A DNA stretch of 64,000 nt from SLST01 sp046538735 (GTDB lineage: Bacteria > Spirochaetota > Spirochaetia > DSM-27196 > SLST01): NCBI GenBank assembly GCA_046538735.1, contig JBKHII010000010.1:7526-71525 (forward strand), written 5' to 3'. The translations under genes were made by a program, and so were the position numbers. The first letter of the stretch is position 1, and every line of letters begins with the position of its first letter. Below the pieces are notes generated by a model. That model ran no database searches and had not been told where the DNA came from. It saw only the letters and a program-made list of their open reading frames with translations. Below are positions 33,697-42,409 of this stretch, in pieces.

Positions 33697-35115
33697 ATGA
33701 TTGCGACAGACGATACGCTGCGGCCGGACGACCTGAGGCAGGGCCTGCACGACCTGTGGGGCGTCGCACGGAAGTCGATCACGCTGCTGCGAGAACGGTG
33801 GGATGCGGCGCAGGGAACGCCGGTCTTCACGCGGGCCGGGCGGTACACGAGCCGAGGCTGGACCGAGTGGACGCAGGGATTTCAGTACGGCAGCGCGCTC
33901 CTGCTCTTCGAGGCGACCGGCGACGAGGAGCTGCTCGAGTACGGGCGCACCGAGACGATGCGCAGGATGGCGCCGCACGTCACGCACGTTGGTGTGCACG
34001 ACCACGGCTTCAACAACGTGAGCACGTACGGGAACCTCCTCCGCATGATGAGCGAAGGCACGATCCCCGAGGACGCCTGGCAGCGCGAGTACTATGAGCT
34101 CGCGCTCAAGCTCTCGGGGGCGGTGCAGGCGAGTCGCTGGATCGAGCTCCCGGGCGACATCGGCTACGTGTGCAGCTTCAACGGCCCGCACAGCCTCTTC
34201 GCGGACACGATCCGCAGCATGCGCTCGCTCGCGCTCGGCCATCAGCTCGGGCACGTTCTCATGGGCGAGCAGGACCAACGGATCTCGCTGCTCGGTCGGC
34301 TCCTGAAGCACGCCGAGGCGACCGCGCGGTACAACGTCTTCTTCGGTCCGGATGCCGAGGGGAACGTCCGCGACAGCTACGACATCCGCGGTCGCGTCGT
34401 GCACGAGAGCATCTTCAACCTGCGCTCCGGCGCGTACCGCTGCCCGTCCACGCAGCAGGGGTACTCGCCCTTCACGACGTGGACGCGCGGGCTCTCGTGG
34501 ATCCTCGCCGGGTACCCGGAGGAGCTGGAGTGGATCGACGGTCTCTCGGACGCGGAGATCGCCGCGTCCGGTTTCCCCGCGAGCGGCGTGGCCGAGATCC
34601 GCGAGCGCTTCCTCGAGGTCTCGCGCGCAGTCGCCGACTTCTACATCGAGCAGATTCCCACGGACGGCATTCCCTACTGGGACACCGGCGCGCCCGGTCT
34701 CGCCCGGATGGGCGACTACCTCGATCGCCCGGCCGATCCGTTCAACGAGCACGAACCGGTGGACAGCTCGGCCGCAGCGATCGGCGCGCAGGGGCTGCTC
34801 CGGCTCGGACGATACCTCGCGAGCCACGGCGAGCCCGAGGCCGGTTCCCGCTACACGCAGGCCGGTCTCACCACGGCGCGGACGCTCCTTGCCGACCCCT
34901 ACCTCGCGCGCGGTGCGGGTCACGAGGGCATCCTGCTCCACACCGTCTACCACCAGCCGAACGGCTGGGACTACGTCGCACCGGGACAGAAGGTCCCGAA
35001 CGGCGAGTCGGCGATGTGGGGCGACTACCATCTCCTGGAGCTCGGCCTATATCTCCAGCGACTCGCGGACGGCCGGGAGCCGCAGCGGTTCTTCGACATC
35101 GGGAGGACGGCATGA
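33697..35115 (+). CDS. GH88-family unsaturated glucuronyl/galacturonyl hydrolase
   Basis: GH88 enzymes hydrate the double bond left by polysaccharide lyases and release unsaturated uronic acid from oligosaccharide ends. The 472-residue protein matches the family (alpha/alpha)6 barrel: SRGWTEWTQGFQYGSALLLF, VHDHGFNNVSTYGNLLR, QGYSPFTTWTRGLSWILAG, PFNEHEPVDSSAAAIGAQGL and GESAMWGDYHLLE. There is no signal peptide, so it acts in the cytoplasm on imported disaccharides. GAGGAGGA precedes ATG 33697. Its stop overlaps the next start as ATGA. Confidence 0.85.
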   Translation: MIATDDTLRPDDLRQGLHDLWGVARKSITLLRERWDAAQGTPVFTRAGRYTSRGWTEWTQGFQYGSALLLFEATGDEELLEYGRTETMRRMAPHVTHVGVHDHGFNNVSTYGNLLRMMSEGTIPEDAWQREYYELALKLSGAVQASRWIELPGDIGYVCSFNGPHSLFADTIRSMRSLALGHQLGHVLMGEQDQRISLLGRLLKHAEATARYNVFFGPDAEGNVRDSYDIRGRVVHESIFNLRSGAYRCPSTQQGYSPFTTWTRGLSWILAGYPEELEWIDGLSDAEIAASGFPASGVAEIRERFLEVSRAVADFYIEQIPTDGIPYWDTGAPGLARMGDYLDRPADPFNEHEPVDSSAAAIGAQGLLRLGRYLASHGEPEAGSRYTQAGLTTARTLLADPYLARGAGHEGILLHTVYHQPNGWDYVAPGQKVPNGESAMWGDYHLLELGLYLQRLADGREPQRFFDIGRTA

Positions 35116-36071
35116 GCGACGCGACGCACGGCGGGCCCGGGACCGTCGCCGGCCGGTCTCCCGCCGGAGGTCCTCCCGGCCGCGACCGGCTCTGTATCCA
35201 CACGGCGACCAATCGTCCGCTTCCGCTCGAGGTCGCGGTGGACGAGTACGTCCGCGCCGGCGTGAGCGGCATCACCGTGTGGCGCGACGCGCTCACCGGC
35301 CGCGATCCGGCGGCGGCGGGCGACCTCATCCGCACCGCCGGGCTCGAGGTCGTCTCGCTCTGTCGCGGCGGCTTCTTCGTGAGTCCGAGCGGGGAGCGGC
35401 GCGCGGCGGCACTCGAGGAGAATCGCGCCGTCATTCGCGAGGCCGCCGCTCTCGGCGCGCCGCTCATCGTCCTCGTATGCGGCGCCGACCCGGCCGTTCC
35501 GCTTCCGGAGGCGCGCGACCAGATCCGCGCCGGCATCGAGTCGGTGCTCCCGCTCGCCGAGGAGCTCGGCGTACGGCTCGCGATCGAGCCGCTCCACCCG
35601 ATGTACGCGGACACGAGAAGCGCGATCACCGACCTGGCGACCGCGAACGATCTCGCCGAGGCGATCGCCTCGCCCCTCGTCGGCGTCGCCGTAGACGTCT
35701 ACCATCTCTGGTTCGATCCGCGCCTCGAGGCCGAGATCGCGCGCGCCGGGGCGGCGGGTCGCGACGCGGGCCGGGCCGGGGGCGAGCGCTCGGCCGGCGG
35801 GAGCTCCGCGGCAGACCTCGACGGACCCGGTCCCAACGGCCGCATCTTCGCCTTCCACGTCTGCGACCGGCGCACGCCCACGCGCGATCTTCTCACCGAC
35901 CGCGGACTCATGGGCGAAGGGTGCATCGACATCCCGCGCATCCGCGGCTGGGTCGAGCGCGCCGGTTTCGCCGGCATGATCGAGGTCGAAATCTTCTCGA
36001 ACGAATACTGGGCGACCGATCAGCGCACCTACATCGAACGAATCGTTGCCGCCTACGAGGCGCACGTCTAG
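35112..36071 (+). CDS. TIM-barrel sugar isomerase/epimerase (AP endonuclease 2-like)
   Basis: The 319-residue protein belongs to the xylose-isomerase-like TIM-barrel group: LAIEPLHPMYADTRSAITDL with a metal-binding Glu, GVAVDVYHLWFDP, IFAFHVCDRRTPT and MIEVEIFSNEYW. The N-terminus carries a Gly/Pro-rich extension of about 25 residues, and a low-complexity Ala/Gly/Ser insert (about residues 212-245) interrupts the barrel between two conserved strands. It is translationally coupled to the GH88 gene, so isomerisation of a keto-uronate or related product is plausible; the substrate is unknown. Confidence 0.85.
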   Translation: MSDATHGGPGTVAGRSPAGGPPGRDRLCIHTATNRPLPLEVAVDEYVRAGVSGITVWRDALTGRDPAAAGDLIRTAGLEVVSLCRGGFFVSPSGERRAAALEENRAVIREAAALGAPLIVLVCGADPAVPLPEARDQIRAGIESVLPLAEELGVRLAIEPLHPMYADTRSAITDLATANDLAEAIASPLVGVAVDVYHLWFDPRLEAEIARAGAAGRDAGRAGGERSAGGSSAADLDGPGPNGRIFAFHVCDRRTPTRDLLTDRGLMGEGCIDIPRIRGWVERAGFAGMIEVEIFSNEYWATDQRTYIERIVAAYEAHV

Positions 36072-36081
36072 GAGGAGCGAC

Positions 36082-37224
36082 ATGGACAAGCACATCGGAG
36101 TCATCATGAACGGCGTCACCGGCCGTATGGGCACGAATCAGCACCTGATCAGGAGCATTCTCGCGATCCGGCAGCAGGGAGGCGTGCAGGCCGCGAACGG
36201 CGACCGGGTCATCCCCGATCCGATTCTCGTGGGGAGGAACGAGGCGAAGCTCGCGCGGCTCGCGGCCGCGCACGGCGTGGAGCGGTTCACGACCGATCTG
36301 GACACGGCACTCTCGGACGAGTCGGCCGTGATCTACTTCGATTCGGCGAAGACCGAGCTGCGGACCGTCGGCGTGGGCAAGGCGATCGAGGCCGGGAAGG
36401 CGATCTACTGCGAGAAGCCCACCGCGACGACGCTTGAACACGCGGTTGCGCTCGCGAAGAAGGCGAAGACGGTCGGGGTGAAGAACGGCGTGGTCCAGGA
36501 CAAGCTGTGGCTGCCCGGCCTGCTCAAGCTTCGCTACCTCATCGACACCGGCTTCTTCGGCCGGATCCTGAGCGTCCGCGGCGAGTTCGGCTACTGGGTC
36601 TTCGACGGTTTCCACCAGCCCACGCAGCGGCCGAGCTGGAACTACCGCAAGGAGGACGGCGGCGGCATCATGATCGACATGTTCTGCCACTGGCGCTACG
36701 TGATCGACAACCTCTTCGGGCCGGTCAAGCGGCTCTCGGCGATCGGGGCGATCCACGTTCCGGAGCGAGTCGACGAACAGGGCAGGCGCTACGCCTGCAC
36801 GGCGGACGACGCCGCGTACGGCACCTTCGAGCTCGAGAACGGCGTCATCTGCCGGTTCAACAGCTCGTGGGCGGTGCGGGTCCGTCGCGACGACCTGCTC
36901 ACGCTCCAGGTGGACGGTACGGACGGAACGGCGGTTGCCGGCCTCACGCAGTGTTACGTCCAGCCGGACGCCACCACGCCGAAGCCGGTCTGGAACCCGG
37001 ACGTTGAGAGCCCTATCGACTACTTCGAGGACTGGAAGCAGATGCCCACGCGAGACCCGTTCGCGAACGCGTTTAAAGCGCAGTGGGAGCTCTTCATCAG
37101 GCACGTCGTAGACGACGAACCGTTCCCCTGGGATCTCATGGAAGGTGCGAAGGGCGTCCAACTCGCCGAGCTCGGGCAAAGAAGCTGGGGCGAACGCCGC
37201 TGGGTCGACGTTCCGGCGCTGTAG
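36082..37224 (+). CDS. Gfo/Idh/MocA-family dehydrogenase of the uronate cluster
   Basis: The 380-residue protein starts with a variant Rossmann motif (IGVIMNGVTGRMGTNQHLIR), has the EKP motif in IYCEKPTATTLEHAVALAKK, and the C-terminal domain GGGIMIDMFCHWRYVIDNLF, with the Asp and His expected for catalysis. AGGAGG precedes ATG 36082, 10 bp after the isomerase stop. It is placed between the isomerase and the KDG-type kinase, so it probably oxidises or reduces a sugar acid in the same pathway. Confidence 0.88.
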   Translation: MDKHIGVIMNGVTGRMGTNQHLIRSILAIRQQGGVQAANGDRVIPDPILVGRNEAKLARLAAAHGVERFTTDLDTALSDESAVIYFDSAKTELRTVGVGKAIEAGKAIYCEKPTATTLEHAVALAKKAKTVGVKNGVVQDKLWLPGLLKLRYLIDTGFFGRILSVRGEFGYWVFDGFHQPTQRPSWNYRKEDGGGIMIDMFCHWRYVIDNLFGPVKRLSAIGAIHVPERVDEQGRRYACTADDAAYGTFELENGVICRFNSSWAVRVRRDDLLTLQVDGTDGTAVAGLTQCYVQPDATTPKPVWNPDVESPIDYFEDWKQMPTRDPFANAFKAQWELFIRHVVDDEPFPWDLMEGAKGVQLAELGQRSWGERRWVDVPAL

Positions 37225-37287
37225 GTGTCGGATGCCGCGCGGACCAACGGCGGTCGTCGTTGCGCCTGCGAGACGCGGCGACGGCCT

Positions 37288-37317
37288 TTGCGCCGAGCGC
37301 GCAGAGGCTGATATAGT
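37288..37317 (+). promoter_or_regulatory. Internal promoter before the sugar kinase
   Basis: TTGCGC (37288-37293), an 18-nt spacer, and TATAGT (37312-37317) sit in the only sizeable gap (116 bp) of the uronate cluster. It would allow separate expression of the kinase, aldolase and argJ. Confidence 0.5.
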
Positions 37318-37340
37318 CGGTGACGAGAGCAGGAGGGAGT

Positions 37341-38441
37341 ATGCATTCGCTGAAGATGCGGTCGGTCGAGGAGTGCCTCTGGGACGAGGTCTCGCTCGGT
37401 GAGATCATGCTTCGACTCGATCCGGGAGAGGGAAGGATCAAGTCGGCGCGAACGTTCACGGTATGGGAAGGCGGCGGCGAGTACAACGTCGCGAGGGGAT
37501 TGCGTCGCTGCTTCGGGAAACGAACCGCCGTGGTGACGGCGATTCCTCGAACGGACGTCGGCCTGCTCCTCGAGGACCTGATGCTTCAGGGTGGTGTCGA
37601 TCTTCGCCACGTCGCATGGGTCGACTACGACGGGATCGGGCGAGAGAACCGGGTCGGCCTCAACTTCACCGAGCGCGGGTTCGGCGTTCGTGGGGCGCTC
37701 GGCGTCTCCGATCGCGCGTACTCCGCGGCGAGCGGGCTGAAGAAGGGCGACGTGGACTGGGAGCAGATCTTTGGGCGCGAGGGAGCGCGATGGTTCCACT
37801 GCGGCGGCATCTTCGCCGCGCTCAGCGCGACCACGCCGGACGTCGTCATCGAGGCGATGCAGGCGGCGCACAAGCACGGGACGATCGTGAGCTACGATCT
37901 CAACTACCGGTCGTCGCTCTGGAAGACGAACGGCGGCAAGGCGAAGGCGCAGGAGATCAACCGCGAGATCGCGAAGTACGTGGACGTGATGATCGGCAAC
38001 GAGGAGGACTTCACCGCCTCGCTCGGCTTCGAGGTCGAAGGACTCGGCGAGGATGTGACCGGGCTCGACCCGGCGAAGTTCAAGTCGATGATCAAGCGCG
38101 TGGTTGCGGAGTTCCCCAACTTCAAGGCCGTGGCGACGACGCTCCGCGACGTGCACACCGCGACATACAACGACTGGAGCGCCGTGCTCTACCACGACGG
38201 CGAGTTCCACCAAGCGCAGCAGCGCGAGCGGCTCGAGATCCTCGACCGCGTAGGCGGAGGGGACAGCTTCGCGAGCGGACTGATCTACGGTTTTCTCGAG
38301 GGCAAGGATCCGCAGGAGTGCGTTGAGTACGGAGCGGCGCACGGGGCGCTCGCGATGACCACGCCGGGCGACACGTCGATGGCGTCGCTCCCGGAGGTGG
38401 ACAAGCTCGTTTCCGGCGGAAGCGCGAGGGTGCAGCGATGA
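37341..38441 (+). CDS. PfkB-family sugar kinase (2-keto-3-deoxygluconate kinase type)
   Basis: The 366-residue ribokinase-fold protein has GEIMLRLDPGEGRI near the start, the sugar-binding WEGGGEYNVARGLRR, VSYDLNYRSSLW, and the catalytic DRVGGGDSFASGLIYGFLEG (anion hole and base Asp, about residues 294-313). AGGAGGG precedes ATG 37341; an in-frame GTG seven codons up is less well placed. The overlap with KDPG aldolase argues that it phosphorylates 2-keto-3-deoxygluconate, giving KDPG. It is slightly longer than typical KdgK. Confidence 0.85.
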   Translation: MHSLKMRSVEECLWDEVSLGEIMLRLDPGEGRIKSARTFTVWEGGGEYNVARGLRRCFGKRTAVVTAIPRTDVGLLLEDLMLQGGVDLRHVAWVDYDGIGRENRVGLNFTERGFGVRGALGVSDRAYSAASGLKKGDVDWEQIFGREGARWFHCGGIFAALSATTPDVVIEAMQAAHKHGTIVSYDLNYRSSLWKTNGGKAKAQEINREIAKYVDVMIGNEEDFTASLGFEVEGLGEDVTGLDPAKFKSMIKRVVAEFPNFKAVATTLRDVHTATYNDWSAVLYHDGEFHQAQQRERLEILDRVGGGDSFASGLIYGFLEGKDPQECVEYGAAHGALAMTTPGDTSMASLPEVDKLVSGGSARVQR

Positions 38442-39232
38442 CGACGGGACCCGCAGCGAACAAGGCAGATCTCGACCGCCGGCTCGGCGAGTACGGCGTC
38501 GTACCGGTCATCGTGCTGAGCGACCCGGCGCAGGCCGAGCCGCTCGGCGAGGCGCTCCTTGCGGGGGGGCTCCCCGTCGCGGAGGTGACCTTTCGTTCGG
38601 ACGCCGCGCTCGAGGGCATCCGGATTATGGCGAGGAACTATCCGCAGCTCCTCCTCGGTGCCGGGACCGTACTGAGCACCGACCAGGCGAAGGCCGCGAT
38701 CGAGGCCGGCGCAATGTTCATCGTCACGCCGGGTTTCAATCCCGCCGTCGTGGACTTCTGCCTGGACAACAAGGTGCCGATCTACCCCGGCATCAGCGGA
38801 ACCGGAGAAATCGAGGCCGCGCTCTCCCGCGGGCTCGAGGTCGTGAAGTTCTTCCCGGCCGAGGCGCTCGGCGGTGTACCAATGCTCAAGGCGCTTTCGG
38901 GGCCGTACCGCACCCTGAAGTTCATGCCCACCGGCGGGATCAGCCTGAGAAACCTGCACGACTACCTTGCGTTGCCGCAGGTCGTCGCGTGCGGCGGGAG
39001 CTGGCTCGTGTCCGCAAGTGCTCTCGAGGCAGGCAATTACGCCGAGATCACCGGCACGGTGCGTGACACCCTCCGCGAGATATACGGCTGCAGCGTGACC
39101 GACCGCGCGGTTGAGGTGACCGCGCGCTACCCGGATCGCACCGCCGCGTACCTCACGCGAACCGGTGTCGAGTTCGAATCGACCGGCGGGGGCGTTGAAA
39201 TCGGAGGGAAATTCGTCATACTGCGGGGGTGA
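38438..39232 (+). CDS. eda: KDPG/KHG aldolase with C-terminal extension
   Basis: Eda cleaves 2-keto-3-deoxy-6-phosphogluconate to pyruvate and glyceraldehyde-3-phosphate. The protein has the catalytic Glu in VAEVTFRSDAALEGIR, LLLGAGTVLSTDQ, VTPGFNPAVV, the Schiff-base Lys in LEVVKFFPAEALGG and FMPTGGIS. It has 264 residues against about 210 in E. coli; the extra 45 residues (from about 220, CSVTDRAVEVTARYPDRTAA onward) form a separate tail. It starts inside the kinase stop (ATGA) and its own stop overlaps the argJ start. Confidence 0.93.
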   Translation: MTTGPAANKADLDRRLGEYGVVPVIVLSDPAQAEPLGEALLAGGLPVAEVTFRSDAALEGIRIMARNYPQLLLGAGTVLSTDQAKAAIEAGAMFIVTPGFNPAVVDFCLDNKVPIYPGISGTGEIEAALSRGLEVVKFFPAEALGGVPMLKALSGPYRTLKFMPTGGISLRNLHDYLALPQVVACGGSWLVSASALEAGNYAEITGTVRDTLREIYGCSVTDRAVEVTARYPDRTAAYLTRTGVEFESTGGGVEIGGKFVILRG

Positions 39233-40515
39233 TCTTTCCCGAGTTCTCGAACGAGGCCGACTACCTCGCGTTCCTGCGAGATAGATCGGCTCTTCCCGCA
39301 GGGTTCCGCGTCTCCACGGCGCGGATCGCCTTCACACCGGAGGAACGGCCCACGCTCGAGCCGTACCGGATGAATCTGGGGCTCATTCACGCCGACGAGC
39401 CGACCGAGAGCTTCGCCGGGGTCTTCACGAAGAACGCCTTTCCCGGCGCGCCGGTTCTCCTGGGGCGTGAGCGCCTGGCCGAGCGGGCCGTGCAGGGGAT
39501 CCTCGTCAACAATAAGATCGCGAACGTGCGGGCCGCCACGGGCCTCGAGGACGCGCGCCGGCTGATCCGCACGCTCGGTGACACCCTGGACGTTCCGGTC
39601 GAGCGGCTCTTCAGCGTTTCCACGGGCATCATCGGCTGGAGGCTCCCGGTGCCCGAGATCGAATCGGCCGTGCCGGAGCTGGTCTCGGGCCTCCACGGCG
39701 GCAGCGCGCTCGACCTCGCGCAGGCGATCATGACCACCGACAGCTATCCCAAGGTGCGTCGCGCCGAGGTCGGGGACGGCTCGATCCTCGGGATCGCCAA
39801 AGGCGCCGGCATGATCGAGCCGAACATGGCCACCATGCTCGTCTTTCTCCTCACCGATCTCGACATCTCCCGGGACGTCGCGCGGCGTTCGCTCTCGACG
39901 GCGGTTGACCGGTCGTTTAACGCGATCACCGTGGACGGCGACATGAGCACGAGCGACATGGCGCTGCTGCTCGCCTCAGGGTGTGCCGGAACCGTGACCG
40001 AAGAGGTGTTCACGCGCGCTCTCGGGCGTCTATGTGGACTTCTGGCTCAAGATGTGGTACGTAACGGGGAGGGAACCGGGCACGTCCTGGAGCTCACCGT
40101 GGGTGGGCTCGAGTCTGTGGAGCTGGCACGCGGCGTCGCGAAGGCGGTTGCCAACAGCCCGCTCGTGAAGACGGCGCTCTACGGCAACGATCCGAATGTG
40201 GGTCGGCTGCTCTCGGCAGTCGGCGACTACCTCGGATCGAACGGTCGTTCGGTCGACCCTGAATCCGTCATGATCCGGCTGGGCGACGAGGTCGTCTTCC
40301 GCAACGGCGCGTTTCGGATCGACCGTGAGAAAGAGCTTCGCCTCTCCGACTACCTGAAGGCGACCGCGCTCAATGCCCGATTGACCGGTTATCCGCAGCA
40401 CCAGCGTTGCGTGGAGATCGCGATCGATTGCGGAGCGGGGACGGCGCAGGCAACCGTCTGGGGCTCCGACCTCTCGGACCAGTACGTGCACGAGAACGCC
40501 GATTACAGAACGTAG
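39229..40515 (+). CDS. argJ: Glutamate N-acetyltransferase / ornithine acetyltransferase
   Basis: ArgJ recycles the acetyl group of N-acetylornithine onto glutamate in arginine synthesis. The 428-residue precursor has FAGVFTKNAFPGAPVLLGRE, LFSVSTGIIGW, the self-cleavage site with the Thr nucleophile in MIEPNMATMLVF, SFNAITVDGDMSTSDMALLL, VKTALYGNDPNVGRLLSAVG and YVHENADYRT at the end. The start is GTG 39229, overlapping the eda stop as GTGA. The placement in a sugar-acid operon rather than with other arg genes is odd. Confidence 0.94.
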   Translation: MIFPEFSNEADYLAFLRDRSALPAGFRVSTARIAFTPEERPTLEPYRMNLGLIHADEPTESFAGVFTKNAFPGAPVLLGRERLAERAVQGILVNNKIANVRAATGLEDARRLIRTLGDTLDVPVERLFSVSTGIIGWRLPVPEIESAVPELVSGLHGGSALDLAQAIMTTDSYPKVRRAEVGDGSILGIAKGAGMIEPNMATMLVFLLTDLDISRDVARRSLSTAVDRSFNAITVDGDMSTSDMALLLASGCAGTVTEEVFTRALGRLCGLLAQDVVRNGEGTGHVLELTVGGLESVELARGVAKAVANSPLVKTALYGNDPNVGRLLSAVGDYLGSNGRSVDPESVMIRLGDEVVFRNGAFRIDREKELRLSDYLKATALNARLTGYPQHQRCVEIAIDCGAGTAQATVWGSDLSDQYVHENADYRT

Positions 40516-40523
40516 GACAGGGA

Positions 40524-41528
40524 ATGAAGAACAACGGTAGTGTGGCTCCTCAGGTTGATCCGGAATTCGCGAGCGAGGTCGCGCGGGCGGGCGAGTTGCT
40601 CGGCCGGGTTCGAGACGAGATCGGCAAGGAGATCGTGGGCCAGAAGCCGATGGTCGACGGAATGCTCATGGGGATTCTCACCGGCGGCCACGTCCTGATC
40701 GAGGGAGTGCCGGGCCTCGCGAAGACACGCGCAATCACGAGCCTCGCCCGGGTCATCGATGCGAGTTTCAAGCGCATCCAGTTCACTCCCGACCTCCTGC
40801 CGGCCGATCTGATCGGGACGATGATCTACCGCCAGCAGACCGGCGAATTCATGGCGCGCAAGGGGCCCATCTTCTCGAACATCATCCTTGCGGACGAGAT
40901 CAATCGAGCCCCCGCGAAGGTCCAGTCGGCGATGCTCGAGGCGATGCAGGAACGTCAGGTCACGATCGGTGAGACCACCTTCGCCCTCTCCCAGCCCTTC
41001 TTCGTCCTCGCGACGCAGAATCCGATCGAGCAGGAAGGCACGTACCCGCTGCCCGAAGCGCAGCTCGACCGGTTCATCATGAAGCTCTCGATCACCTATC
41101 CATCTCCGGAGGAAGAGCTCGAGATCCTCAAGCGCGTGGGCGTGGAGCACGAGATCAAGCTTCGGACGATCCTGTTCGCCTCCGACATTCTGCGGCTCCA
41201 GCAGACGGCCGCCAAGGTTGAGGTCGACGACGGTATCCAGGAGTACATCGTCTCGCTCGTGATGAGCTCGCGAAAGCAGGGGGAGACTCGTTCGTTCCAC
41301 CGGTACGTGGAGTTCGGCGCGTCTCCGCGCGCTACGATCTACCTCTACCGGTGCGCGAAGGTGCAGGCGCTGTTCGAGGGGCGGTCGCACGTCCTGCCCG
41401 ACGATGTGAAGGCCGTGGCGCCCGCCGTCCTTCGTCACCGCATCATCCCCTCGTACGAGGCGGAAGCCGAGCAGCTGACCGCCGGCGATCTCGTGGACCT
41501 GCTCCTCGCAACGGTGCCCGTGCCCTGA
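40524..41528 (+). CDS. MoxR-type AAA+ ATPase
   Basis: MoxR ATPases act as chaperones for VWA-domain partners. The 334 residues include the MoxR-type Walker A GVPGLAKT (about residues 61-68), Walker B IILADEINRAP, sensor I ATQNPIEQEGTYPLPEAQLD and sensor II VEFGASPRATIYL. ATG 40524 lies 8 bp after argJ with a weak GGGA ribosome site. It heads the classical moxR-DUF58-bat order that continues to 47953. Confidence 0.94.
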   Translation: MKNNGSVAPQVDPEFASEVARAGELLGRVRDEIGKEIVGQKPMVDGMLMGILTGGHVLIEGVPGLAKTRAITSLARVIDASFKRIQFTPDLLPADLIGTMIYRQQTGEFMARKGPIFSNIILADEINRAPAKVQSAMLEAMQERQVTIGETTFALSQPFFVLATQNPIEQEGTYPLPEAQLDRFIMKLSITYPSPEEELEILKRVGVEHEIKLRTILFASDILRLQQTAAKVEVDDGIQEYIVSLVMSSRKQGETRSFHRYVEFGASPRATIYLYRCAKVQALFEGRSHVLPDDVKAVAPAVLRHRIIPSYEAEAEQLTAGDLVDLLLATVPVP

Positions 41529-41533
41529 TACCA

Positions 41534-42409
41534 ATGATGAACCGTGCGAGACTGCTGTCGAGCGTCAAACGAATCCAGCTCGTCGCGACTCGCCTCGTTG
41601 AGAATCTGCTCGCCGGCGACTACCGGAGCGTGTTTCGCGGTCCCGGCATCGAGTTCGACGAGGTCCGCGAGTACGTGCAGGGCGACGACGCGCGACTGAT
41701 CGACTGGAACGTGAGCTCACGAATGGGCGCTCCATTTACGAAGACCTTTCGGGAAGAACGAGAGCTCACGCTCGTCCTCGTCGTGGACGTTTCCGCGAGC
41801 CTGCTCGTGGGCGCTCCGAACCGGAGCCGACGGGAGCTCGTGGCCGAGCTCTTCGCGCTCCTCAGTCTCGCGGCCGTCGTGAACAACGATCGCGTGGGTG
41901 CGATTCTCTTCTCCGATCGCATCGAGAAGTGGGTTGCTCCCCGCAAGGGCAAGCGCCACGCGCTGCGTCTCATCGCGGACATGGTGAGTCTGGAGCCGCA
42001 CGGCACCGGCTCCGACCTCGCGCTCGCGCTTCGGACAACCGGCGAGGCGCTCAAGCGGCGTGGCGTGGTGATCGTGATATCCGACTTCAAGACATCCGGC
42101 TACTTGCCCGATCTCACGCTGATGGGGCGCCGGCACGACGTGATCGCGGTTCGCGTCACCGACCCGGCGGACGACGCCTTTCCGAAGACCGGTCTCATCC
42201 GTCTCGACGATCCTGAGAGCCGGCGGACGATGCTCGCAACGGGACGCTCCGAGCGGTTCGTCGGGTCGTACGAGGCGTTCTGGGCGCAGCAGCGACGGAC
42301 GTGGCGCGCGGAATGCCGGAAGCGGGGGATCGGGACGATGGAGGTCTCCACGTCGGACGACGCCGCGGCGCAGCTCATCCGGTACTTTGAGAAGAGGAAG
42401 GGCCGATGA
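41534..42409 (+). CDS. DUF58 protein (VWA-like) of the Bat cluster
   Basis: The 291-residue protein carries the DUF58 signature FDEVREYVQGDDARLIDWNV (about residues 41-60), a MIDAS-like strand LVLVVDVSASLLVG, and VVIVISDFKTSGYLPDL. DUF58 proteins regularly follow moxR and are presumed MoxR clients. Two ATGs in tandem (41534, 41537) are possible starts. The stop overlaps the next gene as ATGA. Confidence 0.92.
   Translation: MMNRARLLSSVKRIQLVATRLVENLLAGDYRSVFRGPGIEFDEVREYVQGDDARLIDWNVSSRMGAPFTKTFREERELTLVLVVDVSASLLVGAPNRSRRELVAELFALLSLAAVVNNDRVGAILFSDRIEKWVAPRKGKRHALRLIADMVSLEPHGTGSDLALALRTTGEALKRRGVVIVISDFKTSGYLPDLTLMGRRHDVIAVRVTDPADDAFPKTGLIRLDDPESRRTMLATGRSERFVGSYEAFWAQQRRTWRAECRKRGIGTMEVSTSDDAAAQLIRYFEKRKGR

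Noticed and set aside
37257..37275. Second LacI operator near the kinase gene (CGTTGCGCCTGCGAG)
   Set aside because: It shares only a half-site with TTGTTGCATGCAACAA and is not symmetric.
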